This document shows, piece by piece, positions 41,016 to 50,566 of a DNA stretch of 64,000 nt. Under the pieces are notes generated by a model. That model worked only from the letters and a program-made list of their open reading frames with translations, was not told the origin of the DNA and did not search any database. Each line of letters opens with the position of its first letter. Within the stretch, counting starts at the first letter, position 1. Where the stretch lies: positions 124,001 through 188,000 of the forward strand of contig DXHR01000003.1 in assembly GCA_019113295.1 (NCBI GenBank), given 5' to 3'. The translations under genes and the position numbers were made by a program. This DNA is from Candidatus Salinicoccus stercoripullorum. GTDB lineage: Bacteria > Bacillota > Bacilli > Staphylococcales > Salinicoccaceae.

Positions 41016-42650
41016 ATGAATAAGATAGATGGCAAAATGTTTAAAAATATGATTTTGAGTGGTGCCGAAAATCTCCGGCAGCATGCTGAATATGTGGATT
41101 CATTAAACGTCTTCCCTGTCCCGGACGGTGATACGGGCACGAATATGAACCTCTCCATGACTTCCGGAGCGAATGAAGTCGAGGACAAGGACGAAATCCA
41201 CATCGGAACGATCGGCAAATATTTTTCGAAAGGTCTTCTGATGGGCGCGAGGGGCAATTCCGGCGTCATACTGTCACAGTTGTTCAGAGGTTTTTCAAAA
41301 GCGATTGAGCACAAGGATGAAATTGGAGCTCCGGAATTCGCCGATGCACTCGAGGCCGGTGTCAGGACAGCCTATAAGGCAGTCATGAAACCTGTTGAAG
41401 GCACAATCCTCACAGTTGCCAAGGATTCAGCTTCCGTGGCAGGAGGAGCCGCAGATGGTGACGACAGTGTCATCAGTATGATGGAGACGGTGATCAAAGA
41501 GGCGAAGGCTTCACTCGAGCGTACGCCGGAACTGCTTCCGGTCCTCAAGGAAGTCGGAGTCGTGGATTCCGGCGGCCAGGGACTCGTCTATGTATACGAA
41601 GGGTTCCTTGCAGCACTGAAGGGCGAGAAGCTTGAAGCGGTGGGCGCTAAAGTGGATACGGAGAAATTCGTCGAGGATGAACACGAATTCGACGGCTTCA
41701 TGACAGCCGAAGACATCGAATACGGTTTCTGCACCGAATTCATGGTGCGTTTTGAAGAGGGGAAAAGGGAATTCGACGAGGATGCGTTCCGCAGCGACAT
41801 GAGTGAATTCGGTGACTCCCTGCTCGTGATCTCCGATGATGAAATCGCCAAAGTCCATGTGCACACTGAAACACCGGGCGAGGCGATGACGTACGGCGCA
41901 ACGTACGGTGAACTTATCAAGATGAAGATAGAGAACATGCGTGAACAGTTCCGTGCAATTCAGGAGAAAAAGGGTCCAAAAGAGAAGAAGTCCTATGATA
42001 CAGCGGTAATCACCGTATCATCCGGCGAAGGGATCGATAAACTCTTCAAAAGCATCGGTGCCACGCATATCATAGCCGGCGGGCAGACGATGAATCCGTC
42101 CACAGAAGACATACTTAAGACCATCGAAGGCGAAGATGTCAAAAAAGTCATCATTCTCCCTAATAATAAAAATATCATCATGGCCGCCGAACAGGCACGT
42201 GATATGCTGGATATCCCGGCGATTGTCATCCCGACCACATCCATTCCGGAGGGTCTCGCCGGCCTTCTGTCATATTCGCCGGAAGCTGAACTCCAGGATA
42301 ATCAGGAAGCGATGCAGGAGTCCCTTGAATATGTGAAGACCGGTCAGGTGACATACGCGGTACGTGATACACAGATTGACGGTATGAAAATTAAAAAAGA
42401 TCAGCATATGGGAATCAATGAAGGCAAAATCACAGCTGCGAATGATTCCCGGGAAGAAACATTAAAGGCACTGATTGAGTCAATGCTTGATGACGATTCT
42501 GAAATCGTCACGATCCTGATCGGCCAGGAAGGCAGCCGTGAGGAAACAGACCGCATTGTGGAATCGATTGAAGCTGAATATGACGAGGTTGAATTTGAAG
42601 TTCACGATGGTCAGCAGCCGGTGTACAGTTACCTGCTATCTGTAGAATAG
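41016..42650 (+). CDS. fakA: Fatty acid kinase, catalytic subunit FakA (DAK2 family)
   Basis: 544 aa. FakA phosphorylates free fatty acids bound to FakB, giving acyl-phosphate for PlsX/PlsY. The N-terminal DhaL-like ATP domain has VPDGDTGTNMNLSMTSG with metal-binding aspartates and GARGNSGVILSQ; the C-terminal DegV-like part follows. ATG 41016 gives the family N-terminus (MNKIDGK), though GGGAGG lies 13 bases away, a rather long spacing. No fakB is in the window. Substrate overlap with the OleT-like P450 is of interest. Confidence 0.93.
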   Translation: MNKIDGKMFKNMILSGAENLRQHAEYVDSLNVFPVPDGDTGTNMNLSMTSGANEVEDKDEIHIGTIGKYFSKGLLMGARGNSGVILSQLFRGFSKAIEHKDEIGAPEFADALEAGVRTAYKAVMKPVEGTILTVAKDSASVAGGAADGDDSVISMMETVIKEAKASLERTPELLPVLKEVGVVDSGGQGLVYVYEGFLAALKGEKLEAVGAKVDTEKFVEDEHEFDGFMTAEDIEYGFCTEFMVRFEEGKREFDEDAFRSDMSEFGDSLLVISDDEIAKVHVHTETPGEAMTYGATYGELIKMKIENMREQFRAIQEKKGPKEKKSYDTAVITVSSGEGIDKLFKSIGATHIIAGGQTMNPSTEDILKTIEGEDVKKVIILPNNKNIIMAAEQARDMLDIPAIVIPTTSIPEGLAGLLSYSPEAELQDNQEAMQESLEYVKTGQVTYAVRDTQIDGMKIKKDQHMGINEGKITAANDSREETLKALIESMLDDDSEIVTILIGQEGSREETDRIVESIEAEYDEVEFEVHDGQQPVYSYLLSVE

Positions 42651-42657
42651 ACATAAT

Positions 42658-42691
42658 GGCCACACGGGTTGTACGACCGTGTGGCCTTTTT
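42658..42691 (+). terminator. Terminator after fakA
   Basis: Perfect 10-bp stem GGCCACACGG/CCGTGTGGCC (42658-42667 and 42677-42686) with a 9-nt loop and TTTTT. It separates fakA from sdaAB. Confidence 0.88.
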
Positions 42692-42721
42692 GCAAAGCAC
42701 GCATCAATGAGGAGGATTGCC

Positions 42722-43387
42722 ATGAAATATAAAAGTGTATTCGACATTATCGGACCGGTGATGGTTGGACCGTCATCCTCCCATACTGCCGGGGCGGCAA
42801 GAATCGGGCTTCTCGCCCGCAGCCTGTTCGGCGGACAGCCGGATCATGTGGACATATACCTTTACGGCTCATTCAAGGATACGTACAAAGGACACGGCAC
42901 AGATGTCGCACTCATCGGCGGGCTGCTCGGCTTTGACACTGATGATGACCGCATCATCACAGCGGAGAAAAAGGCCAGGGAAGCCGGCACGCATGTTCAG
43001 TTCATCGAGATGGAGGAGGAACGGTCACACCCGAATACGGCGCTCCTGCACCTTGTCAGAGGACAGGAACGGCTGACGGTGGAGGGCATCTCCATCGGCG
43101 GCGGCAAGATTGAGCTTGTGAGCATCAATGATTATGATATCAATGTATCGGGCAACTATCCGACGCTCCTCATTTTCCACAAGGATACTTTCGGTACGAT
43201 TGCACGTGTGACGACGATACTCGGCAACAACGAAATAAATGTCAGCCAGATGAATGTATCACGCAAAGAAAAAGGGGACATAGCACTGATGACGATCGAG
43301 CTCGATGATGAAATCGAAGATTACATTATCCAAGAGATAAACGGAGCAGAAGGTGTGGACAGAGTCATAGAAATGGAAGAAAGCTAG
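42722..43387 (+). CDS. sdaAB: L-serine dehydratase, beta subunit
   Basis: 221 aa from ATG 42722 with GAGGAGG 6 bases before it. It works with SdaAA to deaminate L-serine to pyruvate. The start SVFDIIGPVMVGPSSSHTAG is the conserved beta-subunit block; a C-terminal ACT domain (about 147-215) probably senses serine. sdaAA follows after 13 bp. Confidence 0.95.
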   Translation: MKYKSVFDIIGPVMVGPSSSHTAGAARIGLLARSLFGGQPDHVDIYLYGSFKDTYKGHGTDVALIGGLLGFDTDDDRIITAEKKAREAGTHVQFIEMEEERSHPNTALLHLVRGQERLTVEGISIGGGKIELVSINDYDINVSGNYPTLLIFHKDTFGTIARVTTILGNNEINVSQMNVSRKEKGDIALMTIELDDEIEDYIIQEINGAEGVDRVIEMEES

Positions 43388-43400
43388 GAGGGCCTGATAT

Positions 43401-44273
43401 ATGTTCAACAGTATAGAACAATTGGTGGAGACGGCTGTGACACAGGAAAAATCAATTGCGGATGTGATGATCAGCCAGGAGATGGAAGTGACAGGCCGTC
43501 CTTACCTTGATGTTTATGAAGATATGGACAGAAACCTTGAAGTGATGGAATCTGCTGTGGAGGAAGGCATCGGCGGGGTCACCAGTACAACCGGACTGAC
43601 GGGTATGGACGCTGTGAAGATGCAGGAATACATCGACAGCGGAAAGGGTCTTAGCGGCGACCTTACCCTTTACGCAATCGCCCATGCGGTCAGTACCAAC
43701 GAAGTGAACGCAGCGATGGGCAAGATCTGCGCGACACCTACTGCCGGATCCGCGGGGGTTGTGCCCGGTGTATTGTTCGCCATGAAGGAGAAACATGGCG
43801 TGTCACGCGAGGACATGATCAGATTCCTGTTCACTTCAGGGGCATTCGGCTTCGTAGTGGCGAACAATGCGAGCATCTCGGGTGCTGCAGGCGGCTGCCA
43901 GGCAGAAGTGGGCAGCGCCAGCGCAATGGCGGCAGCCGCCCTCGTTGAAATGGCGGGCGGCACACCGGCAATGAGTGCACACGGCTTTGCCATTGCGCTT
44001 AAAAATATGCTCGGTCTGGTCTGCGATCCGGTGGCGGGTCTTGTAGAAGTACCGTGTGTGAAGCGTAATGCAGCAGGGGCGAGCAATGCCCTCACTGCAG
44101 CCGACATGGCACTTGCCGGCATCGAATCAAGGATTCCGGCGGATGAAGTGGTGGAGGCGATGTACAAGATCGGCCTCACGATGCCCTCGGCACTGCGTGA
44201 GACTGGACGCGGCGGTCTGGCGGGTACTCCAACCGGCCAGCGCCTCAAACAGGAAATATTCGGTGGTCAGTAA
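43401..44273 (+). CDS. sdaAA: L-serine dehydratase, alpha subunit (iron-sulfur)
   Basis: 290 aa. Catalytic subunit carrying the oxygen-sensitive [4Fe-4S] cluster. Candidate ligand cysteines are in CATPTAGSAG, GGCQAEVGSA, CDPVAGLVEVPC. GSASAMAAAALVEMAGG is typical. Its TAA shares a base with the recG start, so sdaAB-sdaAA-recG are linked as in B. subtilis. Confidence 0.95.
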   Translation: MFNSIEQLVETAVTQEKSIADVMISQEMEVTGRPYLDVYEDMDRNLEVMESAVEEGIGGVTSTTGLTGMDAVKMQEYIDSGKGLSGDLTLYAIAHAVSTNEVNAAMGKICATPTAGSAGVVPGVLFAMKEKHGVSREDMIRFLFTSGAFGFVVANNASISGAAGGCQAEVGSASAMAAAALVEMAGGTPAMSAHGFAIALKNMLGLVCDPVAGLVEVPCVKRNAAGASNALTAADMALAGIESRIPADEVVEAMYKIGLTMPSALRETGRGGLAGTPTGQRLKQEIFGGQ

Positions 44274-46231
44274 TGGCTGAGATGTACCAGGTCATCACAC
44301 CGCAGAAACCGGCGGCCATCTTGAAAGGCGTCGGTCCGAAAGTGGCAGGAAAACTCAGTTCGATAGGAATTGAAACTGTGAACGATGTGCTTTTTCATCT
44401 GCCGGCAAACTATGAAAATCTGAGCGTCATGAATTTAGCTGATGCAGAGAACAATGAGAAGGTCACTGTCATGGGGACTGTCAGGACGGAACCTGCTGTC
44501 GCCTACTTCAGGGGCGGGAAAAACCGCCTGACGGTTTTCATGGAAATCGACGGCATCTATGTAAAGGTGACATTTTTCAATCAGCCCTATCTGAAAGATA
44601 AACTTACCGTGGGCGAAGAGGTCAGACTGTCGGGAAAATACCTCAAGCACAAACTTGAAATCAATGGACAGAGACTGATATTCGAAGCGGGCGGCGGTTT
44701 CCGGGTGACATATCCCATGGGTAAAGTGATGCATTCGAAGACTTTCAATAAGATTGTTGCTGAAGTCTTCAATGCCTTTTCGTTCAACAGCGACCTCCCT
44801 GAAACCGTCAAGGCGAAGTACCGTCTGCTGTCGGTGAGGGAGGCTCTGAGGCTGATTCATTTTCCGAAAAGCTCTGCTGACATAAAAGAGGGACGGCGGA
44901 CGATCAAATTTTACGAATTGTTCATGTTCCAGCTCAGGCTCATGGAGAAACGGCAGAAGGAACGGGTGAGGAACGAACGTCACATCATAAATTACGATAT
45001 TGATGAATTGAAAGCTTTTATCGATACTCTGCCGTTCGATCTCACAGGGGACCAGAAGAAGTGCACCAATGAAATATGCCGGGACCTGAAACAGAATGTC
45101 TCCATGCACCGGCTGCTGCAGGGAGATGTCGGGAGCGGCAAGACTATTGTCGCAGGCATTGCTGCATATGCAGTGAAGACGATCGGTGAACAGACGGCGG
45201 TAATGGTGCCGACGGAGGTGCTTGCAAACCAGCACTATCAGTCCTTCACTGATACTTTCGGCGACCGTCTCACCATTGCCAAACTGACCGGCACGACGAC
45301 AAGAAAGGAAAAGGCGAAGATTGCGGACCGGCTTGCGTCGGGTGAAATCGACCTGCTCGTGGGCACACATGCATTGATTGAAGATGATGTGCTGTTCAAC
45401 CGGCTTTCACTCATCATCACCGATGAGCAGCACCGATTCGGTGTCAACCAGCGCAGACGGCTGAACGACAAGGCGCACCGCAAAAATGTGCTCTACATGA
45501 CGGCAACGCCGATACCGAGGACACTTTCAATCACGACTTTCGGAGATATGGACGTGTCAATCATCAGGGAAATGCCGAAAGGGCGCAAACCGGTCGAAAC
45601 ATACTGGAGGCGCTACGATGAGGTGGATGAAGTGATGGCATCCATCGCCTCGGAAGTGAAGAGGGGGCACAGTGCTTATATCGTCGCTCCGCTGATTGAA
45701 GAGTCCGAAACACTGGACCTTAAAAATGTCCAGGAAATCTACCATATGTTCCTCGACTACTTCGGGGCGGAACAGGTTGAACTGGTGCACGGGCGCATGA
45801 AACCGGCTGAGAAGGCTGAAGGCATGGGCCGTTTCGAGCGGCTCGAGAAAGCTGTTCTTGTCTCCACAACGGTGATCGAAGTCGGCATAAACGTCCCGAA
45901 TGCCACATACATGGTAATTTTCAACGCCGAACGTTTCGGTCTCTCGACCCTGCATCAGTTGCGGGGCAGGGTGGGCAGAAGTGATGTACAGAGTTACTGT
46001 GCACTCATCAGCGACCCGAAAACGGAGAATGCGAAACAGAGAATCGATATAATGACGTCCACGACGGATGGATTCGAGCTCAGTGAACAAGACCTTGAGA
46101 TGCGGGGCCCCGGCGACTACTTTGGTGTCAAACAGAGCGGTCTGCCGGAATTCAAGGTGGCAGATCTTGCTGAAGATTACCGGATTCTCGAACACGCACG
46201 CCTGAGTGCAATCGAGAATCGGGAGAAATGA
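44273..46231 (+). CDS. recG: ATP-dependent DNA helicase RecG
   Basis: 652 aa. Branch-migration helicase that remodels stalled forks and Holliday junctions. An N-terminal wedge/OB domain (about 20-200) is followed by superfamily 2 motifs: LLQGDVGSGKT (Walker A), ITDEQHRFG (DEQH box), MTATPIPRT, and RGRVGRS (motif VI). The family C-terminus (MRGPGDYFGVKQSGLPEF) is complete. The family is often about 680 aa; this one is slightly short. Confidence 0.95.
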   Translation: MAEMYQVITPQKPAAILKGVGPKVAGKLSSIGIETVNDVLFHLPANYENLSVMNLADAENNEKVTVMGTVRTEPAVAYFRGGKNRLTVFMEIDGIYVKVTFFNQPYLKDKLTVGEEVRLSGKYLKHKLEINGQRLIFEAGGGFRVTYPMGKVMHSKTFNKIVAEVFNAFSFNSDLPETVKAKYRLLSVREALRLIHFPKSSADIKEGRRTIKFYELFMFQLRLMEKRQKERVRNERHIINYDIDELKAFIDTLPFDLTGDQKKCTNEICRDLKQNVSMHRLLQGDVGSGKTIVAGIAAYAVKTIGEQTAVMVPTEVLANQHYQSFTDTFGDRLTIAKLTGTTTRKEKAKIADRLASGEIDLLVGTHALIEDDVLFNRLSLIITDEQHRFGVNQRRRLNDKAHRKNVLYMTATPIPRTLSITTFGDMDVSIIREMPKGRKPVETYWRRYDEVDEVMASIASEVKRGHSAYIVAPLIEESETLDLKNVQEIYHMFLDYFGAEQVELVHGRMKPAEKAEGMGRFERLEKAVLVSTTVIEVGINVPNATYMVIFNAERFGLSTLHQLRGRVGRSDVQSYCALISDPKTENAKQRIDIMTSTTDGFELSEQDLEMRGPGDYFGVKQSGLPEFKVADLAEDYRILEHARLSAIENREK

Positions 46232-46241
46232 GGAAAGATGA

Positions 46242-46889
46242 ATGAGAGTTTTCCTGAGACTGCTCGGTGTCGCGATGATAATTTCAGCTGCCGTCCTTTT
46301 CTTCTGGCAGGATATACGCGAAATTTTCACCGACAGGGTCAATGACCGTATCATCGAAGCCTATCAGAATGGAGAGTCGTCGGTCGATGTCGGCGGCTTC
46401 GAATCGATGGTCACCGGCATCAGTACAGAAGCCGGGGATGATGATACTGAAGAGGCCCGTGAGGGTATCAATATCGGCGAAGGGATGGCCGGGGTGTTGA
46501 AAATAGACTCCGCCGGCATCAATGAACCGGTATTTGAGGGCCCCGTCACCGAGGAAAAGATGAAAAATGGCGTCTCGTTCGTGAATGGGACGGACCACCC
46601 CGATATGCAGAACATACCGATTGCGGGCCACCGCGTTGAAGGTGCCGGCATCCGTTTCAACTATCTGGACCGTGCCTCTGTCGGCGACCGGATTGAATTC
46701 ATAACTGAGGATGGCACACGCGTATACGAAATCACCGATATATTTGATGTGAACCCGTCCCAGGTGGAAGTCATGGATCAGCGGGAGGGTCAGCCGCAGC
46801 AGCTCACACTGATTACGTGCGAGGACTACAATCCGGAGACACTCCTTTTTGAAAAGAGGATGATCGTAAAAGCGACGATAGTGGAATGA
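46242..46889 (+). CDS. srtA: Class A sortase (SrtA-like transpeptidase)
   Basis: 215 aa. Sortases cut LPxTG-type signals on secreted proteins and join them to peptidoglycan. One N-terminal membrane anchor (about 4-22) is followed by a linker and the sortase beta-barrel: GVLKIDSAGINEPVFEGP, catalytic His130 in IAGHR, Cys193 in LTLITCEDYN and Arg206 in EKRM. The Cys-to-Arg spacing (13) equals that of S. aureus SrtA and the surrounding blocks are very close to it. GAGGAAAG precedes ATG 46242. It lies 10 bp after recG and before fapR, where bacilli have no gene. No LPxTG substrate is in the window. Confidence 0.93.
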   Translation: MRVFLRLLGVAMIISAAVLFFWQDIREIFTDRVNDRIIEAYQNGESSVDVGGFESMVTGISTEAGDDDTEEAREGINIGEGMAGVLKIDSAGINEPVFEGPVTEEKMKNGVSFVNGTDHPDMQNIPIAGHRVEGAGIRFNYLDRASVGDRIEFITEDGTRVYEITDIFDVNPSQVEVMDQREGQPQQLTLITCEDYNPETLLFEKRMIVKATIVE

Positions 46890-46896
46890 AGCTTAC

Positions 46897-46931
46897 AATG
46901 GTTACTTCCTGAAGGGAGCAGCCATTTTTTT
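46897..46931 (+). terminator. Terminator after srtA
   Basis: Imperfect hairpin of about 13 bp (46897-46909 with 46914-46926, one mismatch, TGAA loop) followed by TTTTTTT. It separates recG-srtA from the fapR operon. Confidence 0.75.
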
Positions 46932-46953
46932 GTGACCTTTATATCAATTTCAT

Positions 46954-46982
46954 TTGAAATCAGAAAGTCACTTCTATATACT
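46954..46982 (+). promoter_or_regulatory. Promoter of the fapR-plsX-fabD-fabG-acpP operon
   Basis: TTGAAA (46954-46959), 17-bp spacer, TATACT (46977-46982). The predicted start site, about 46989, lies inside the FapR operator. Confidence 0.78.
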
Positions 46983-46986
46983 GATT

Positions 46987-47003
46987 TTAGTACCAACTAC
47001 TAA
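46987..47003 (+). promoter_or_regulatory. FapR operator
   Basis: The 17-bp site TTAGTACCAACTACTAA is an inverted repeat (TTAGTA-N5-TACTAA) matching the known FapR box of Bacillus and Staphylococcus. It begins 4 bp after the -10 element and covers the expected transcription start, so bound FapR would block initiation until malonyl-CoA releases it. Confidence 0.88.
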
Positions 47004-47016
47004 ATGAGGTCATTAC

Positions 47017-47598
47017 ATGGCAAGATATAAAAAAAAAGAACGCCAGGAACTCCTTTTGGAGAAGGTGTCCACAGATCCTTTCCTGACGGATGAAAAGCTG
47101 AGCGAAGTTTTTGAAGTCAGCATACAGACGATCCGTCTGGACCGTCTCGAACTCAACATTCCTGAACTCAGGGAGCGGATCAAACACGTTGCGAGGGAAG
47201 AGACGGAAAAGATAAGGAGCCTTTCACTGCAGGAAGTCATCGGTGAAATAATCGATATAGAACTGAATGATTATGCACTGTCGCTGTTCATAGTGGAAGA
47301 CGGGCATGTATTCCAGAAGAATAAGATCGCCCGGGGACATTACCTTTTTGCTCAGGCGAACTCGTTGTGTGTAGCGGTGATTGACGAGCCGCTGGCACTG
47401 ACGAAGTCCGCCGACATAGAATTCACGCGGGCATCGAAGCTCGGTGACAAGGTGATCTCCAAAGCGGTGGTTGAGAAGATGGATGGAAATACGGCGATAA
47501 TCACCGTCACATCCAGAGTGGAGCAGAAACTTGTCTTCAAGGGACGGTTTGAAATGTATTACACAGATGAAACTGATGAAGGTGAAAAAAATGGTTAA
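47017..47598 (+). CDS. fapR: Transcriptional repressor of fatty acid and phospholipid synthesis, FapR
   Basis: 193 aa. A DeoR-like N-terminal helix-turn-helix (about 8-60, [20 protein letters not shown]) is joined to a hotdog-fold domain that in the family binds malonyl-CoA or malonyl-ACP as inducer. A cognate operator overlaps its own promoter, so it should be autoregulated. GAGGT precedes ATG 47017; the end overlaps plsX by 8 bp. Confidence 0.95.
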   Translation: MARYKKKERQELLLEKVSTDPFLTDEKLSEVFEVSIQTIRLDRLELNIPELRERIKHVAREETEKIRSLSLQEVIGEIIDIELNDYALSLFIVEDGHVFQKNKIARGHYLFAQANSLCVAVIDEPLALTKSADIEFTRASKLGDKVISKAVVEKMDGNTAIITVTSRVEQKLVFKGRFEMYYTDETDEGEKNG

Positions 47599-48571
47599 AG
47601 TTGCAGTAGATCTGATGGGCGGCGACAACGCCCCGGCTGAAATTGAAAAAGGTGTCCTGGCTGCCGTCGGGGAAGATGCATCACTGGAAGTGAAGCTGTA
47701 CGGCATAAAGGGCGCATATACGGGGAATCATCCGCGTGTCGAATTCATAGAAGTGACAGAAAAAATAGAATCGGATGACGACCCCGTCCGCTCTGTCAGA
47801 AGAAAAAAGGACAGCTCGCTTGTCAGGGCATGCAAGGCAGTCAAAGATAAAGAAGTAGCGGCCTGTGTGTCGGCAGGAAACACCGGGGCGCTGATGAGTG
47901 CCGGCCTTTTTGTCGTCGGACGCATCAGGGGGATCGAACGGCCGGCGATCGGCACCCTGCTGCCGAGCACTGACGGACGCGGTATGATGCTTCTGGATAT
48001 GGGGGCCAATGCTGAAAATAAACCGAAACATCTCGAGCAGTTTGCAGTAATGGCAGATATATACATGCGTGAAATCGCCGGGCGTGATAATCCAACTGTG
48101 GGTCTGATCAATAACGGAAGTGAAGAGAACAAAGGCAGTGAACTGACCAAAGAGACATTCAAACTGCTCCGGAAGAGCGATATGAATTTCATCGGCAATT
48201 TTGAAACGCGTGACATCCTCTCAGGGAGCGTCGATATCGCAGTGACGGACGGTTTCACGGGAAATGTTGTACTGAAGACGATCGAGGGGACGGCTTCTGC
48301 GCTCATGAGTGAAATCAAAGACGTTTTCCTCAGAAGTACAAAGAACAAGATGGCCGCCCTGGTCCTTAAAAATGACTTCAAGGCTGTGAAAGATCTGCTG
48401 GATTACCGCCAGTACGGCGGCGCACCGCTGCTGGGACTTGACGGCAATGTACTCAAGGCACACGGGTCCAGCGACTCTGTTGCCATCGTCTCGGCCCTCA
48501 GGCAGGCAAGGAAGATGGCGGATTCACAGGCCATTTCAAAAATCAAAGAGAGAATCGAGGAGAATGCATGA
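47591..48571 (+). CDS. plsX: Phosphate acyltransferase PlsX
   Basis: 326 aa from ATG 47591. Converts acyl-ACP to acyl-phosphate, which PlsY uses to acylate glycerol-3-phosphate. Typical start [20 protein letters not shown], then [14 protein letters not shown] and [14 protein letters not shown]. It overlaps fapR and fabD. Being next to fapR puts membrane lipid supply under malonyl-CoA control, and it shares the acyl-phosphate pool with FakA. Confidence 0.96.
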   Translation: MVKVAVDLMGGDNAPAEIEKGVLAAVGEDASLEVKLYGIKGAYTGNHPRVEFIEVTEKIESDDDPVRSVRRKKDSSLVRACKAVKDKEVAACVSAGNTGALMSAGLFVVGRIRGIERPAIGTLLPSTDGRGMMLLDMGANAENKPKHLEQFAVMADIYMREIAGRDNPTVGLINNGSEENKGSELTKETFKLLRKSDMNFIGNFETRDILSGSVDIAVTDGFTGNVVLKTIEGTASALMSEIKDVFLRSTKNKMAALVLKNDFKAVKDLLDYRQYGGAPLLGLDGNVLKAHGSSDSVAIVSALRQARKMADSQAISKIKERIEENA

Positions 48572-49473
48572 AACGATTGATACTATTCCCGGGACAGGGC
48601 GCCCAATACAGCGGGATGGCAAAAGACATCTATGAAACATCCTCAGAAGGCCGCACGGTTCTGGATGAAATTTTCATGAATGTGGATTTTGATCTGAAAT
48701 CGATCATGTTCGAGGAAGATACCCGTCTGAACCAGACGGAATATACACAGCCTGCATTGTTCGCCCACAGCATGGCAGTGCTTGCTGCCACCGGCATCAA
48801 AGGGGACATGGTCCTCGGGCACAGCCTGGGCGAGCTGCCAGCACTTGTGCATGCGGGTGTACTGAACATACAGGACGGCATCAGGATTGTTGCGAAGCGC
48901 GGAGCGCTCATGAGCAAATCAGAGGGCGGCGGCATGGTTGCCGTCATCGGCATGGAGCTTGCCGATCTCGAGACACTGTGTGATGAACTGTCCACAGATG
49001 ACCGCCGTGTGCAGCCTGCCAATCTGAATGCACCTGATCAGACGGTGGTCTCCGGCGATGCATCGCTTGTTGAAGAATTCGCTGCCAAGGCGAAGGAAAG
49101 GGGCGCGAGGCGTGTCATGCCGCTCAACGTCTCGGGTGCATTCCACTCCTATCTGATGGAGGGCGCCAAAAAGGAATTCAGCGAGTTCGTATCGGGCATC
49201 GAATTCAATGCGCCGGTCATACCGGTGATCCAGAACGTCTCCGCAAAACCGGAGACGGACCCGGATATCATCAAGACACAGCTCATCGAACAGATGACAA
49301 GCCCTGTCCGCTTTACAGAATGTGTCCGGACAGCGGTGTCAGAAGGTGCAGAGGAAGCAGTGGAAGTTGGACCCAAGAAAGTACTGAGCGGGCTGATGAG
49401 AAAAATAGACCGTTCCGTAAATACGGTGAATATCGATACGATGGAACAGGCAAAGGAGTTTCTGAATGAGTAA
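48568..49473 (+). CDS. fabD: Malonyl-CoA:ACP transacylase
   Basis: 301 aa. Moves malonyl from CoA to [14 protein letters not shown] at the N-terminus, nucleophile Ser86 in GHSLGE, and the substrate-binding QxTxP/His region (SGAFHS) are intact. It overlaps plsX by four bases and fabG by eight. Confidence 0.96.
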   Translation: MKRLILFPGQGAQYSGMAKDIYETSSEGRTVLDEIFMNVDFDLKSIMFEEDTRLNQTEYTQPALFAHSMAVLAATGIKGDMVLGHSLGELPALVHAGVLNIQDGIRIVAKRGALMSKSEGGGMVAVIGMELADLETLCDELSTDDRRVQPANLNAPDQTVVSGDASLVEEFAAKAKERGARRVMPLNVSGAFHSYLMEGAKKEFSEFVSGIEFNAPVIPVIQNVSAKPETDPDIIKTQLIEQMTSPVRFTECVRTAVSEGAEEAVEVGPKKVLSGLMRKIDRSVNTVNIDTMEQAKEFLNE

Positions 49474-50200
49474 AATTGCATTGGTAACCGGTGCTTCACG
49501 CGGTATAGGAAAAAGTATCGCACTTAGCCTCGGTAAAGAGTATACTGTTATCGTGAATTATTCCGGTTCGAAGGAAAAAGCGGAGGAGACGGTACGCGCG
49601 ATTACTGAAGCCGGCGGCGCGGCACAGGCATATCAGTGCCATGTGCAGAACCATGATGATGTCAAAGCGATGATCAAATACATCACAGGCACATTCGGTT
49701 CAATTGACCTCGTCGTCAATAATGCAGGGGTCACCAGAGATAATCTCCTCATGAGGATGAAGGCGGATGAATGGAATCAGGTAATCGATGTGAACCTGAA
49801 AGGCGCATTCAATGTGATACAGAGTGTATCAAGGCCGATGATCCGTCAGAAGGCCGGCAGAATCATCAATATCTCAAGCATTGTCGGTTCTTTGGGCAAT
49901 CCGGGCCAGACGAACTATGTTGCGTCCAAGGCCGGCATTGACGGCATCACAAAATCGGTGGCGCGTGAGCTGGCACCTAAAGGCATCACGGTCAACGCAG
50001 TGGCCCCGGGCTTCATCGAAAGTGATATGACGGACGTCCTGTCTGAGGAGATCAGGAGCCAGATGCTCTCACAGATACCACTCAATCATTTCGGTACTGT
50101 GGAGGATATTGCGGAGACTGTGAAATTCCTTGCATCGGATGCTGCAAAGTACATCACGGGCCAGACTATACATGTCAACGGCGGTATGTACATGGGGTAG
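49466..50200 (+). CDS. fabG: 3-oxoacyl-ACP reductase
   Basis: 244 aa short-chain dehydrogenase that reduces 3-ketoacyl-ACP with [13 protein letters not shown] (8-15) is the cofactor loop, NNAG follows, and the catalytic set is Ser138, Tyr151, Lys155 (YVASK). The operon order plsX-fabD-fabG-acpP is standard. Confidence 0.96.
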   Translation: MSKIALVTGASRGIGKSIALSLGKEYTVIVNYSGSKEKAEETVRAITEAGGAAQAYQCHVQNHDDVKAMIKYITGTFGSIDLVVNNAGVTRDNLLMRMKADEWNQVIDVNLKGAFNVIQSVSRPMIRQKAGRIINISSIVGSLGNPGQTNYVASKAGIDGITKSVARELAPKGITVNAVAPGFIESDMTDVLSEEIRSQMLSQIPLNHFGTVEDIAETVKFLASDAAKYITGQTIHVNGGMYMG

Positions 50201-50233
50201 GACCTGTGCTATTATTGGAGGGAGGTGAATTTG

Positions 50234-50470
50234 ATGGCAAACTTTGATAAAGTAAAAGACATTATTGTCGACAAACTTGGTATTGATGAAGAGAAAGTGA
50301 CTCAGGAAGCATCTTTCAAAGATGACCTCGGCGCTGACTCTTTGGATATTGCTGAACTGGTTATGGAGCTCGAAGACGAATTCGAAATGGAAATTCCGGA
50401 TGAGGAAGCTGAAAAGATCAACACAGTAGGCGATGCTCTTAACTACATTGACAAATTGGAATCAAACTGA
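50234..50470 (+). CDS. acpP: Acyl carrier protein
   Basis: 78 aa, acidic. The phosphopantetheine attachment serine is Ser36 in [10 protein letters not shown]. The start is ATG 50234, preceded by a strong GGAGGGAGGTG; a GTG at 50225 is part of that site. A terminator follows. Confidence 0.97.
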   Translation: MANFDKVKDIIVDKLGIDEEKVTQEASFKDDLGADSLDIAELVMELEDEFEMEIPDEEAEKINTVGDALNYIDKLESN

Positions 50471-50472
50471 TC

Positions 50473-50507
50473 ATAAAATCCACTTTCCGGAGTGGATTTT
50501 ATTTTTG
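50473..50507 (+). terminator. Terminator after acpP
   Basis: 12-bp stem ATAAAATCCACT/AGTGGATTTTAT (50473-50484 and 50491-50502), TTCCGG loop, then TTTT. It divides the fatty acid operon from rnc-smc-ftsY. Confidence 0.87.
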
Positions 50508-50566
50508 TATGAAAACTTTTATTAAACAGTATATTCATTTAGAATAAAGTGATGGGAGTGAGTGTT

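Noticed and set aside
44435..45370. 311-codon open frame on the minus strand inside recG
   Set aside because: Antisense shadow; recG is intact and the frame has no recognisable domain.
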